Shown piece by piece: positions 16,559 through 26,056 of a stretch of DNA of 64,000 nt. Location: NCBI GenBank assembly GCA_947453695.1, contig CANGHW010000004.1, positions 44,290-108,289 of the forward strand. The letters are read 5' to 3'. The notes beneath the pieces were generated by a model that saw only the letters and a list, made by a program, of their open reading frames with translations, ran no database searches and was not told the DNA's origin. The stretch's first letter is position 1. Each line of letters opens with the position of its first letter. The position numbers and the translations under genes are program-made. The stretch is from Opitutia bacterium. GTDB taxonomy: Bacteria; Verrucomicrobiota; Verrucomicrobiia; Opitutales; Opitutaceae.

Positions 16559-18559
16559 TCAGCGCTCGGCGATCGTGTTGTCGGCGCCGACGAGGGCGGC
16601 CTTCATCGCCTTGAAGAACACATCAGTGTTATCCATCGCGCCGGTGAAGAGCGCGGCGCCCCGACCGTAGGCGGAGAGCGGAATATCGGACGCGGTGTGG
16701 ACCGCGCTGGTGCCGAAGACCTGGCCTGCGATAAAATATCCGCCGGCGACTTTCCGTTTGGTCGGGTCGGCGGGATAGGTGTTGAGCGGGGCAGCGTTGT
16801 TAAACGGCTGCTGGGAATCCTGGAGCGGCCGTGGGCTGCTCTGCCAGTCTTCGTAGCGGTCCGACGCGGCGGCGTAGCCGATCAGCATCTTGCGATCGGG
16901 GTTGGTCGTCGCGGGATAGCCATCGGGCTGGATGCCGTAGATCGGGAAGCCGGCGAGATCGTAAGTGCCGACGACCGGGATGGCGCTGCCGGTGGCAGGA
17001 TCGCGCAGCTGGGCGGCACCGCCGCCGGAGTTGGCGCGGGCATTCAGGCTGGCCTGCGTGACGGTGGAGGCACCGATGATGTTGACGCCGGCGCACTCGT
17101 GGTCGGCGGTGATGAGCACGAGCGTATCGGGATTGGCGGAGGCGAAGGCCTTGGCGCGAGCCACGGCACGGTCGAACTCGATCGTCTCGAGGATCCAGCG
17201 TTCGCTGTCCATGTTGTGGGCCTGCTTGTCGATGGAGGCGCCCTCAATCATGAGGACGAAGCCGTTCGGATTCTTCGCGAGCACCTGGAGGGCCGCGTCG
17301 GTCATTTCATCGAGCATGGGCTGATCGGGAAAACCAAATTCATTGACGACGGCGGGATTGCCGCGGCGGCCGTCAATCTTGTCGGCGGCGACGTTCATAT
17401 TGGAGAAAGAATAGAGGCCGAGCAGCTTGGTGGTCGTGGCGGGGAGGGCTTTCAACTGCGTCGACGTGGCGGTGTAGGTGAAGCCGGCCTTTTGGAAATC
17501 CGAGATCAGATCGCGATTCGGGTCGAGTGCGCCAGCGGCGACGCCCCAGCCGGCGGCGAGTTCCGCCGGGAGAACGTAGTCCAGCGAGTTGACGCGCGAC
17601 GAACCGGGGGTCGTGGCGGGGAGAAACCATTTGCGGCCGCCGCCGAGGAGGACGGAGAGGTTGGCCTTGACGACGGATTCGTCGAGGTATTGATCGCAGA
17701 TGCCAGTGCCGTTGGCGCGATTCTGAGTGTGGACCGCCCAGGCAGCGGGCGTGGCGTCGAAGACATCGGCCGTGGTCACGATGCCGAGGGACTTGCCCTG
17801 AGTGCGGGCCAGGTATTCGCCCATGTATTCGGTGCGGGGATTGTCGAAGGCGTCGACCGTATCATCGGGGAAGACGCCCTCCTGATTGTTATTGTTTTTA
17901 TTGCCCGTCGAATAGCAGGAGGCGCCGGGAGCGGAGTCGGTGACGATGGAGTTGAGCGAGCAGGTCTGGATGAGGCCGGTGACCGGGAAGGTGTCCATCG
18001 CGAGCGGGGCGAGGGCTTTGCCCTGGCTCACCCCGTTGAGCACGAAGCGAGCGGCGGTGCGGTGGGCGATGCCCATGCCGTCGCCGATCATGACGATGAT
18101 GTTTTTCGCCTTGGCGGTGTTGCTCGCGGTGCCGAGGGAAACGATTTCGAAGTTGCCGGTGGCGATGACCGATTCGCGGTTGGGCAACTGGATCGCGCTC
18201 ACGATGAGGCGGTGCACACCTGGCGTCGCGAGGCTGTAGGCGCGCAGGGTGGCGACGACGGTATTGACCGGCAGGCCTGCAACGGTGGCGGGCACGAGCG
18301 TGACCGTGCCGGGCACTTCCGCATTATCGACGTAGAACTTTACGCCGGCGATGTTCTGAGCCGCGTCGGGCGAGATGGTGGCCTGGAGGTCGAAGCGTTG
18401 GCCGGGGAGAAAGCGCGAGATGTAGGGCGGCGCGGGATCCTTGAAGGAAAACAGGTCGCTCGGCGGAGTGAGGCGGGAGACCACGGGAGCGGCCGGGAGC
18501 ACGGAGGCAAAAGCGGTCGCGGCAGCGACGGCGAGGAGGAGGCGGTATCGTTGATGCAT
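16559..18559 (-). CDS. Alkaline phosphatase (PhoA-type fold, secreted)
   Basis: IIVMIGDGMGIAHRTAARF; TDSAPGASCYSTGNKNNN; MIEGASIDKQAHNMDSERWILETIEFD; LITADHECAG. Confidence 0.9.
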   Translation of the reverse strand: MHQRYRLLLAVAAATAFASVLPAAPVVSRLTPPSDLFSFKDPAPPYISRFLPGQRFDLQATISPDAAQNIAGVKFYVDNAEVPGTVTLVPATVAGLPVNTVVATLRAYSLATPGVHRLIVSAIQLPNRESVIATGNFEIVSLGTASNTAKAKNIIVMIGDGMGIAHRTAARFVLNGVSQGKALAPLAMDTFPVTGLIQTCSLNSIVTDSAPGASCYSTGNKNNNNQEGVFPDDTVDAFDNPRTEYMGEYLARTQGKSLGIVTTADVFDATPAAWAVHTQNRANGTGICDQYLDESVVKANLSVLLGGGRKWFLPATTPGSSRVNSLDYVLPAELAAGWGVAAGALDPNRDLISDFQKAGFTYTATSTQLKALPATTTKLLGLYSFSNMNVAADKIDGRRGNPAVVNEFGFPDQPMLDEMTDAALQVLAKNPNGFVLMIEGASIDKQAHNMDSERWILETIEFDRAVARAKAFASANPDTLVLITADHECAGVNIIGASTVTQASLNARANSGGGAAQLRDPATGSAIPVVGTYDLAGFPIYGIQPDGYPATTNPDRKMLIGYAAASDRYEDWQSSPRPLQDSQQPFNNAAPLNTYPADPTKRKVAGGYFIAGQVFGTSAVHTASDIPLSAYGRGAALFTGAMDNTDVFFKAMKAALVGADNTIAER

Positions 18560-18570
18560 GGAAAGGAAAA

Positions 18571-19155
18571 TCAGGAGCGGGGAGAATCAGCAGCGGTGGC
18601 AGGCTCGGGCGTCGGATCGAGCACGAGGCGGAAAATGGAATTGCGGCCGTCGGACTCGACGCGGGCGCCGAGCTCGAGCGTGCCGGTCAAGAGGAGCTGT
18701 CCGGGCTGCCACGGGATTTTTTGCGTGGGTGAAGCGGTGACGATGTGCACGGTCGCGGGCGGCGTATCATCCGCGACGCAGAGGCCGTTGGCCTCCACCG
18801 TCACCGGCCAGGCGGTGAGACGATAGACGCCGGAGCTGCGTTCCGGTTCGCGCACCATGTAGCCCGCCAAGCGCACGCGCTGGCCGGCGAGCGAGCGGAG
18901 CTTGGGGGAGTATTCGAGGCCGCGGTCGCCGATCGGTCCGAAGAATTCAGAAAATTCCACATGACTCACCCCGGCGGGAGGCGGGGGCAGGGAGGTGGCA
19001 GGCGAAGCTTTCAGCTCGCCCAGTGCGGCTTGGGACTGCGCGAGGTAGCGTTGCCACGCGAGGGCCTCGGGACGAGCGGCCGGGCCACGCGGGGTGTGGG
19101 GAGTAGGTTGAGCCAGCAGGGGAGCCGCGGCAAGGCACAGAAACAGCACACGCAT
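18571..19155 (-). CDS. Secreted hypothetical protein (DUF3299-like core)
   Basis: Signal peptide; VEFSEFFGPIGDRGLEYSPKLRSLAGQRVRLAGYMV; 11 bp upstream of alkaline phosphatase gene. Confidence 0.6.
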   Translation of the reverse strand: MRVLFLCLAAAPLLAQPTPHTPRGPAARPEALAWQRYLAQSQAALGELKASPATSLPPPPAGVSHVEFSEFFGPIGDRGLEYSPKLRSLAGQRVRLAGYMVREPERSSGVYRLTAWPVTVEANGLCVADDTPPATVHIVTASPTQKIPWQPGQLLLTGTLELGARVESDGRNSIFRLVLDPTPEPATAADSPRS

Positions 19156-19211
19156 ACCCGCAGCCTAGCAGCCGATTGTGGCGAAACGGAGGCGGCGCGG
19201 TGACTTGCCGG

Positions 19212-21275
19212 TTACGGTGTGGCGAGCGGGAGGGGCTCCGGCGTAAACGCGAGATACGGGGCGCAGAGTTCGATGAAGCGCTCGACGCTGAACGGCTTCA
19301 TCAACACCGGCACGCCCCAGGCCGCGATCTCGTCCTCGAGGTGGCGTTCGCCGGCGTGTCCGGTGACGAAGACGAGCCGCCGCGCGAGGGCCGGCTGTGA
19401 CTCGCGCAGCCAGAGGAAGAGTTCGGTGCCATTCATACCCGCCATGCGTATGTCCGAAACGACGAAATTGTAGCGCTCGGCTGCGAGCAGCTCCAAGGCC
19501 TCGACTCCATTCGTCGCGACATCGACATGACAGCCGAGCTGGACCGTCAGGATTTCCTGCATCAGCCGCTGCTCGATGAGTTCATCATCGACGACGAGCA
19601 CCCGGGCGCCGGCGGGTTTGCGCGGGGCAGCAGGGGAGGAGGAAGGGAGATCGGATAGTTCGAGGGCCATGGGAGGAGAGCTGTCGAGAGGGAGGGAGAC
19701 GTGAAAAGTGGTGCCGTGGTTGAACGTGCTTTCGACGGAGATCTCGCCGCCGTGTTGCCGCACGATGCTGAAGCAAATACTGAGACCGAGCCCGGTGCCG
19801 CGTTCCGGCCCTTTGGTCGTGAAGAAGGGATCGAAGATCCGACCGAGATTCTCCGGCGGGATTCCACTGCCAGTATCGGTGACGATCAGCGTAGCCGTGC
19901 GGTGGTCGGAGCGAATCTCGAGGGAGAGTAGCGCCGGATTGCGTCCGACCATGGAATCGAGGGCGTTGAGGGACAGGTTGAGCACGACCTGTTTGAGTTG
20001 GGAGGCATCGGCGCGGACCCAAACGGGGTGAGTGGGCACCCGAGGTTGCAGGGTGCAGCGGGTCTCGCGCACTTTGAAACGCAGCATGGCGAGCGCCTCA
20101 TCGACGACTTTGCACAGGTCCACGAGCGTAACCGCCGTATGGACAGGCTTGGAGAGTTGGAGGAGTTGGCGGATGATGGTCGCGGCCTCGGCTACGCTCT
20201 TAGTGATAAGCTCGGCGTAGAATTGCGTCTGAGAATCGGCATTCAGACGGATGAGTTCGGCAAATCCCTGGACGGGTGTCAGTTTGTTGTTCAGCTCGTG
20301 GGCGATGCCGCCGACCAAGGTGTCGAGCAGGGTTTGCTTCTCCTGCCGCACGAGATGGCGCTCCATGGCGCGCTGTTCGGTGATGTCCTCGACGCAGAGG
20401 CAAATCTGCCCGGTTTCGCGAATCCAGCCGGGTGAAAGTCGAAACAAACGCACGCCGCGACCGGGGACCGAGAAACTACATTCGCTCGCCATCGGAGATC
20501 CCGGGGCGCCACTGGCGAGGCGGTGCAGCAGCGCTGCGAAGGTAACTCGGTCAACCTCGCTTACGCGGGAGCCGAGTGAGATCGGGGGAGACTTGTCGGT
20601 CGGCAGATTGAGCAGCTCGGTCAGGCGGCGATTGTGCTCATGGATCGTGCCATGGCGGTCCAACAGGGCAATGCCGAGAGGATGGGTGTCGAACAACCCC
20701 AGGTAGAGTCCCTGCGATTGACGCAGCGCGTGATTGGTCTGGAAGAGCTCGAGATGGCGCCGGCGCAACTCGGCCACCTGCTCCGTAACCAGCCGAGATT
20801 GTAGTCGCGCGAGAGCATCGATCGGGATCAAGCCGATGAGATGATGATGCTCGTCCACCAGCACGACGTCTTCACGAAATTCGTCGCCATAGCGGGCGAG
20901 CGACTGATCGAGCACGGCACGCACCGGGGTCTTCGGGGAGAATACCAGCGGATGCTCCACCTGTGCCAGATGGGCAGGACTGCGACTATGGAGGGCGAAG
21001 CCAAACCGCGAACCGAGCAGAATGCCCAAGCGCAGGCGCGAGCATAGGCCGACCACGCGGTCGCCGCGCACCAGGGCGAGGTATTCGAGGCCGGATTCGC
21101 TAAACTCGCGGTGCACCTGCTCCAGCGGCAAATCCTGCTCCACAAAGCGCCGGTGGTGCACCAGTGACTCAAGTGACGTCGTCTCGGCTCCCAGTAGTCC
21201 GTCCGGCCCGGCAGCATTCTCCCCCGTCGGCAGTGACGGTGAGATCAGGGCGAGGGGCGTCGGGCGAACATCCAT
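19212..21275 (-). CDS. Hybrid sensor histidine kinase/response regulator with N-terminal CBS-like and PAS domains
   Basis: CBS-like N-terminus (EYLALVRGDRVVGLCSRLRLG...VVLVDEHHHLIGLIPIDAL), PAS, H-box GGIAHELNNKLTPVQGFAEL, G-boxes DTGSGIPPENLGRIFDPFFTTKGPERGTGLGLSI, C-terminal REC (VLVVDDE...VVSDIRMAGMNG). Confidence 0.9.
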   Translation of the reverse strand: MDVRPTPLALISPSLPTGENAAGPDGLLGAETTSLESLVHHRRFVEQDLPLEQVHREFSESGLEYLALVRGDRVVGLCSRLRLGILLGSRFGFALHSRSPAHLAQVEHPLVFSPKTPVRAVLDQSLARYGDEFREDVVLVDEHHHLIGLIPIDALARLQSRLVTEQVAELRRRHLELFQTNHALRQSQGLYLGLFDTHPLGIALLDRHGTIHEHNRRLTELLNLPTDKSPPISLGSRVSEVDRVTFAALLHRLASGAPGSPMASECSFSVPGRGVRLFRLSPGWIRETGQICLCVEDITEQRAMERHLVRQEKQTLLDTLVGGIAHELNNKLTPVQGFAELIRLNADSQTQFYAELITKSVAEAATIIRQLLQLSKPVHTAVTLVDLCKVVDEALAMLRFKVRETRCTLQPRVPTHPVWVRADASQLKQVVLNLSLNALDSMVGRNPALLSLEIRSDHRTATLIVTDTGSGIPPENLGRIFDPFFTTKGPERGTGLGLSICFSIVRQHGGEISVESTFNHGTTFHVSLPLDSSPPMALELSDLPSSSPAAPRKPAGARVLVVDDELIEQRLMQEILTVQLGCHVDVATNGVEALELLAAERYNFVVSDIRMAGMNGTELFLWLRESQPALARRLVFVTGHAGERHLEDEIAAWGVPVLMKPFSVERFIELCAPYLAFTPEPLPLATP

Positions 21276-21364
21276 GGCAAGCGTCGCCTCTCTGTTCGGT
21301 CAGAAGTGGAGATTTCCGGTTACGAACGGTGAAATCGCAGCGGAGGGTGCATCCGGCTCTTTCC

Positions 21365-23245
21365 TCAGGGCAGTTCGTAAACTTCCAGCAGACTCACGCC
21401 GCTGGCCCCGCCGACCCCGTTGACCTGAGCGGTGTAAGCGCCGGGGTCGAGGGTGATCAGGAGTGCGGCATCTCGACTGCGCTCTCCCAGCGCAAAGGCG
21501 CCAGTGGCACTGGCGGCGCTGCGGATATCGGCGGCATTGGCATTGTCGCCCCACGTATCGTTGCTGGCGACGGTGGCGCCGGAGGAGTTGAACAGTGTCA
21601 AAATGGGGTCGTTCAGGGCGCCCGCGACGCCGAGATCACCGAGGGCCGCGCCCACGCCGCGAATGAGAAACGTCTTGGGGCGGGGGCCGCCGGCGACGAA
21701 ACCGATCACATGGGCTGATGATCCCGTGCCCGTTTGAGCGCGGCTGGAGAGGTTTAACAAGCGACCCGGCAGGCTAAGACGGTAGACGAGCAGCATCGAG
21801 TCGTTCTCCATGCCGGAGGGATGAGCGTAGGCGACGCCGTCTTGCAGGCCGCTTTGGGTGATGAAGTCGTTGTCGTTGCCGACGAACAGGAAGTAGTCGT
21901 TGGGCGTGGCGGGATCGAGGGCCGGCACGAGGGTCATCGCCTCCCACTTTTCATAGAGGTTGTTGTTGTCGTCAGTGGGGCCGTTGTGGAGGCCGAACTT
22001 GGCCAGCTGAGCGGAATCGTTGAGGTCGATGAATTCGGCGCGAGTCGCTGGTTTGATCGACGCATCGAGCACTCCGGCCGGTGCGATGGGATTGGCCGGA
22101 TCGTCGAACTTGGAGCCGGCGATATTCGTGGCGGCACTGATGTCGTAGATGAGGATTTTGCGGTAGGTCGACGTGGCGATCGGGTAGGTGTGGCCAAAGC
22201 CGGCATCGCGGGCGAGGACGAGAAACTGGGTGTTGTTGATCGCGAGAATCTCGCTCTGGGCGCAAACCAGCGTGGCCCCGGCCGCGGTTTTCGTGGTGGG
22301 GAGTTGGAGGACATACTCGCCCTTGAGGGTCGGCGTGGCGCCGGAAATATCGTAGGCGAGCAGGCGGGTATTGAACCGAATCAAACTGGCGCCACCCGTG
22401 CCGCCATCCTGACGAGCGGCGGATTGGAGGAGGGCGAAGAGCGTCTTGCCATCGGGTGAAAGAGTGAGGCCTTCGAGACCCTGATTGTTTTGGCGACCGA
22501 CGGTGGGATCGATCGGGTTGGGCGCCGGTTGGCCCGGTGCAGGATTGTTTGAGGCGAAGGAATCTGCCCCAGCCCGTTGAGGGACTAGTGCAGCGGGTGG
22601 GCGAATGGCGCTCTGGAGCACGCCGCCAGCGGAAAACTTATAGATGTAGGGACCGTATTCGTCGCTGACGAAGAAGCTGCCGTCGGGCAGCCGCACAATT
22701 CCCTCGGCATCGATCGACAGGCGGCCGTTGAAGGCCTGGGGCATCGCAGGCAAGGTTGCGGTAGCCGCGCGCACGCCGGCGGCTCCTGCGGCGGTATCCA
22801 AGGCGGTGAAGGGCGTGCCGTTGGCTTCGGTCAGCAAGGTGGTATCAGCCACCGTGAGGCCGACTTGGTTCTGCGTAGCCGCACCTGCCACGGTGGGCGA
22901 AAACGTCACTGACAGGGTGAAAAAACGGGCGCGCCAATTGGTGGTGCCGGGATTGTTATATCCGCGGTCGGGCTGCATGTAGAAGGTCCCCGCGTAGGTG
23001 CCGTCAGCGTTTCGGCGCCACGACTTCGCGTCGTGCGTCAGGGCGGAAAACGAGCCGATGGTCTCGCCGAATTTGTCGCGGGCGGAGGCCGGAATGCGGC
23101 CGACGCCCACCAGGCCGTGATTCACGAAATGGTGTCCGTTATGTAACACGGACACGGGAGCGGGTTGGGCCGGGGCGGTGGAAAAGAGCGCGCCTGAGAC
23201 CGAAGACACGAAGAGCGAGGCAGCCAAAGAGCGGGAGATTCTCAT
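21365..23245 (-). CDS. Esterase-like activity of phytase family protein
   Basis: FKI-type secreted protein: GVGRIPASARDKFGETIGSFSAL...YMQPDRGYN; SIDAEGIVRLPDGSFFVSDEYGPYIYKFSAGG; NQGLEGLTLSPDGKTLFALLQS. Confidence 0.8.
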   Translation of the reverse strand: MRISRSLAASLFVSSVSGALFSTAPAQPAPVSVLHNGHHFVNHGLVGVGRIPASARDKFGETIGSFSALTHDAKSWRRNADGTYAGTFYMQPDRGYNNPGTTNWRARFFTLSVTFSPTVAGAATQNQVGLTVADTTLLTEANGTPFTALDTAAGAAGVRAATATLPAMPQAFNGRLSIDAEGIVRLPDGSFFVSDEYGPYIYKFSAGGVLQSAIRPPAALVPQRAGADSFASNNPAPGQPAPNPIDPTVGRQNNQGLEGLTLSPDGKTLFALLQSAARQDGGTGGASLIRFNTRLLAYDISGATPTLKGEYVLQLPTTKTAAGATLVCAQSEILAINNTQFLVLARDAGFGHTYPIATSTYRKILIYDISAATNIAGSKFDDPANPIAPAGVLDASIKPATRAEFIDLNDSAQLAKFGLHNGPTDDNNNLYEKWEAMTLVPALDPATPNDYFLFVGNDNDFITQSGLQDGVAYAHPSGMENDSMLLVYRLSLPGRLLNLSSRAQTGTGSSAHVIGFVAGGPRPKTFLIRGVGAALGDLGVAGALNDPILTLFNSSGATVASNDTWGDNANAADIRSAASATGAFALGERSRDAALLITLDPGAYTAQVNGVGGASGVSLLEVYELP

Positions 23246-23279
23246 AATCGAGAATCACACTACATCCCTCCGGTCACGA

Positions 23280-25184
23280 TCACGCGGCGGGAATGAAACG
23301 GTCCGGTGACACTTTCCGCCCCGACGCTCGGGGTGGTGGTTGGCTGGCGGATGGCGAAACGGGGCCAGGGACGTCCTGAGTCGCCGTTGCAGGCGGGGGC
23401 ACACCAAGAAATTGGCTCAATTCAACGGAGTCCCGGTTGAGTTCAGTGGCGCAACCGTTGAGGTCGCTGGCAAACCGGGCGCTGCGCGACGACTGCTCGG
23501 CGAGATTCGAGGTCCCGGACCGAAGTTCCAAGAGGGCAGTGCTGATGGACCCGATCTCTTCGGCCTGGCGATCCGAGACTGACTTGGTCTCTTCCACGAG
23601 TGCGCGAATCGCCGCGACGTCGCTGGTAATGGAGGCAAAATCCCGTTGAACCTTCTCGGCGGAGGCGACGCCCCGTTCGGTGGTGGACTGCGCTTCAGCG
23701 ACGACCTGTGCAGTCTCGTTCGCGGCGGAAGCACAGCGCTGCGCGAGGCGACGCACTTCCTCCGCGACGATGGCGAAACCGCGTCCGGCCTCTCCGGCAC
23801 GGGCGGCCTCGATGGCGGCGTTGAGGGCCAGAAGATTGGTTTGAAAGGCGATTTCGTTGATCGCCTGAACAGTCTCCCGGATGCGGCGGCTGCTCCCCGC
23901 AATATCGTTCATCGCCGTGTTCATACTGCGCACACTGTCCGTTCCGGCGTCAGCCCGGTCCGCCGCCTGTCTGGTCAGCACAGCAGCGCGAACCATATTA
24001 GAGAGGGTTTCCTTGGTTGTTTGGGCAACGGTTTGGGAGTTCGCGCTCAACAGCTCGATGGCAGACGATTGCTCCTCGACTGTGGCCGCCAAGGTGGCGG
24101 CGTCGGATTCAACTTGGCTCGTGCTCTGGGAAGTGCGGTGGGCAGCGCCCAGAACCCGCGCCGAAATCGGTCCGAGGCGGCGGCCTATTTTCCCGGCGAG
24201 ATTTCGACCCCAGAAGAGCGCGAGTGCGGGCATGACCAAGGCACCAATGCCCAACCCGACGAGCGTGCCGCGCAGGCGGCGATTTGCTTCGGCCGCCTGC
24301 ATCTTCGTATTGGCCATTACCTTTTGTCCGACGGAATCGAGTTCACGGAGCAACTTGTTCCCCGATTCGATCATGGTGGCTTGGGAGCGGTTGCGCTCGA
24401 TGATCGAGTCGCGCAGGCTGATCAGCTCGTCACGTAAATCCTTGGACTTGGAGTGGACATCTTCGATGAAGTCCCGGAGGTCGGATGGCGCAGTCGCCGC
24501 GAGAGCGGCCGCGACCGCGGTTACCACCGTGGCTTGTTGGGCTATGGCTTTATCGAGATAGGCCGGGTCATTGGAAGCGGACGTGGAGAGGACCAAGTTT
24601 TGAATCTCGCCGAGGCTGCCAAGTGCAGCCTCAAAACGCTTGCGATGGTCCGGAGGACGCTGGCCGGTGATCAAACGGCCATCGTCACTCAGGAGTTGAT
24701 AATAGAGAATATTGAGCATCGAGCTCTGAGCCGCCAGGCCGCGCACCGAGCGGTCGCACCGCTGAAACGATTCCGCAGTTTGTCGAAATGCGACGCCCCA
24801 CGCAGCGAGCAGAGGAAACGTCTGGCGCACGGTGGCGGCCGCGCCATCGGCACTTTCGGTGCCCGCCATTTCGACGCGCAAACGGCCAAAGTGCCGAACC
24901 GTTTGGGTGAATTCTTGCTCGGCAAGCTTGCGGTCTTCTTCCGCGTGCGTGCGCACATAAGTATTCAGCTTGAGTGCAACTTGGTTGGTTACGCGCATCA
25001 ACTCGGCGGTAGGCGCTGCCTGTTCGGAGATGTCGGCCAAGAGATTGGCCATGCCCCGGCCGGCCAGCAAAAGGGTAAAGATCGCGCCGGCGCAAAGGAC
25101 AAAGCAGGCTGCGCCCGCCACCAGCGATGCCCGGCGCATGCTGCGATGTAGTGTGCTAATGCGAGAAAAGATGCTTTGCCCCAT
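23280..25184 (-). CDS. Methyl-accepting chemotaxis protein
   Basis: N-terminal TM, 4-helix-bundle-like sensor, signalling tip [49 protein letters not shown]. Confidence 0.93.
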   Translation of the reverse strand: MGQSIFSRISTLHRSMRRASLVAGAACFVLCAGAIFTLLLAGRGMANLLADISEQAAPTAELMRVTNQVALKLNTYVRTHAEEDRKLAEQEFTQTVRHFGRLRVEMAGTESADGAAATVRQTFPLLAAWGVAFRQTAESFQRCDRSVRGLAAQSSMLNILYYQLLSDDGRLITGQRPPDHRKRFEAALGSLGEIQNLVLSTSASNDPAYLDKAIAQQATVVTAVAAALAATAPSDLRDFIEDVHSKSKDLRDELISLRDSIIERNRSQATMIESGNKLLRELDSVGQKVMANTKMQAAEANRRLRGTLVGLGIGALVMPALALFWGRNLAGKIGRRLGPISARVLGAAHRTSQSTSQVESDAATLAATVEEQSSAIELLSANSQTVAQTTKETLSNMVRAAVLTRQAADRADAGTDSVRSMNTAMNDIAGSSRRIRETVQAINEIAFQTNLLALNAAIEAARAGEAGRGFAIVAEEVRRLAQRCASAANETAQVVAEAQSTTERGVASAEKVQRDFASITSDVAAIRALVEETKSVSDRQAEEIGSISTALLELRSGTSNLAEQSSRSARFASDLNGCATELNRDSVELSQFLGVPPPATATQDVPGPVSPSASQPPPRASGRKVSPDRFIPAA

Positions 25185-25487
25185 GCCCGCATATTTTCGG
25201 ACTTCCGCCCCAAAAATTTAGATTTTGGGCCAAAATGTAACAAACGGGCTTTGATTCGACTGAGCGTCGGATCAAAGCGGAAGGAGAACTGCACTTGAAA
25301 ATCGACCAGCGGCACGCGCAGCACAGCGGGCTTTGGGCGGTTACGCTGTCTAACTCGCGTCTAGGGGAGAACTTACCGCCCAATTCCGGCACGCATGGCT
25401 CGGCCGGGAATACGTGCGTTACTCCAGAACTGAACCGCACTTCGACCCAAATGAGGCGATCAGTGGAGATTGAGTGCGAATTTCTGG

Positions 25488-25781
25488 CTAGGTGGAAGTT
25501 CGTCGCCCCGGGGTAGGCGATGACGGCGAAATACCTCGCGGAGAGGACGCCCGGGCCTTCCTCCAGTGGAATTCGATCCACGTTCCAACCAACACACCGG
25601 TGAGTTCCACGTCGCGAAAGAACGCGAGAAGCTCAGCATAGACTATCTCGGGGTGCGAAGCATTGAAGCGTTGCCGCAGATCGTCCCAGCGTTGTTCGGC
25701 AGAAATAGCCGAAAGGCGGCCTTCGTCTCGTGCGCTCTCAAGGAGCGCATAGAGCAAGCGTGCTTGTTCAGCCGCGGACAT
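25488..25781 (-). CDS. Small hypothetical protein, paralogous to the protein at 16037-16312
   Basis: MSAAEQARLLYALLESARDEGRLSAISAEQRWDDLRQRF...VELTGVLVGTWIEFHWRKA. Confidence 0.5.
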   Translation of the reverse strand: MSAAEQARLLYALLESARDEGRLSAISAEQRWDDLRQRFNASHPEIVYAELLAFFRDVELTGVLVGTWIEFHWRKARASSPRGISPSSPTPGRRTST

Positions 25782-26012
25782 GGTGATAATCGGTTCGAAA
25801 GATCAAACGAAGGGTATCCAGTGGCAGCCGAAACTTATCGAACACGGGATAACGCCGGGGAAAGTTTCATTAGGCTCCGTTTGATCGGTGCGAAGGCTGC
25901 GTCAAGCGGACGCATACGGAGCCACGATTTCTTCACCGTCCCGTAACATTGGGGCGGCGATTCGGAGCTACGCGTGGTGGGATGAGCCCGAATCGGCAGA
26001 CCGATCATTAAA

Positions 26013-26056
26013 GTCATGTGATCGTCACATGAGTGTCATGAAACTGTCGAAAAGTA
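26013..26056 (+). promoter_or_regulatory. Pho-box-like array of four 11-bp direct repeats
   Basis: gtcatgtgatc|gtcacatgagt|gtcatgaaact|gtcgaaaagta; GTGTCATGAAACTGTCGAA resembles CTGTCATAAAACTGTCACA. Confidence 0.55.

Noticed and set aside
16697-18826. 709-aa + strand ORF opposite alkaline phosphatase
   Set aside because: Shadow ORF; the - strand has alkaline phosphatase motifs.
25156-25581. 141-aa - strand ORF in the MCP upstream region
   Set aside because: Overlaps both the small-protein gene and the MCP start, no domain signal; probably spurious.
26018-26030. CRP/FNR-type site TGTGAtcgTCACA
   Set aside because: Half-site spacing is 3 bp, not the 6 bp expected for CRP; the 11-bp periodicity fits Pho-type repeats better.
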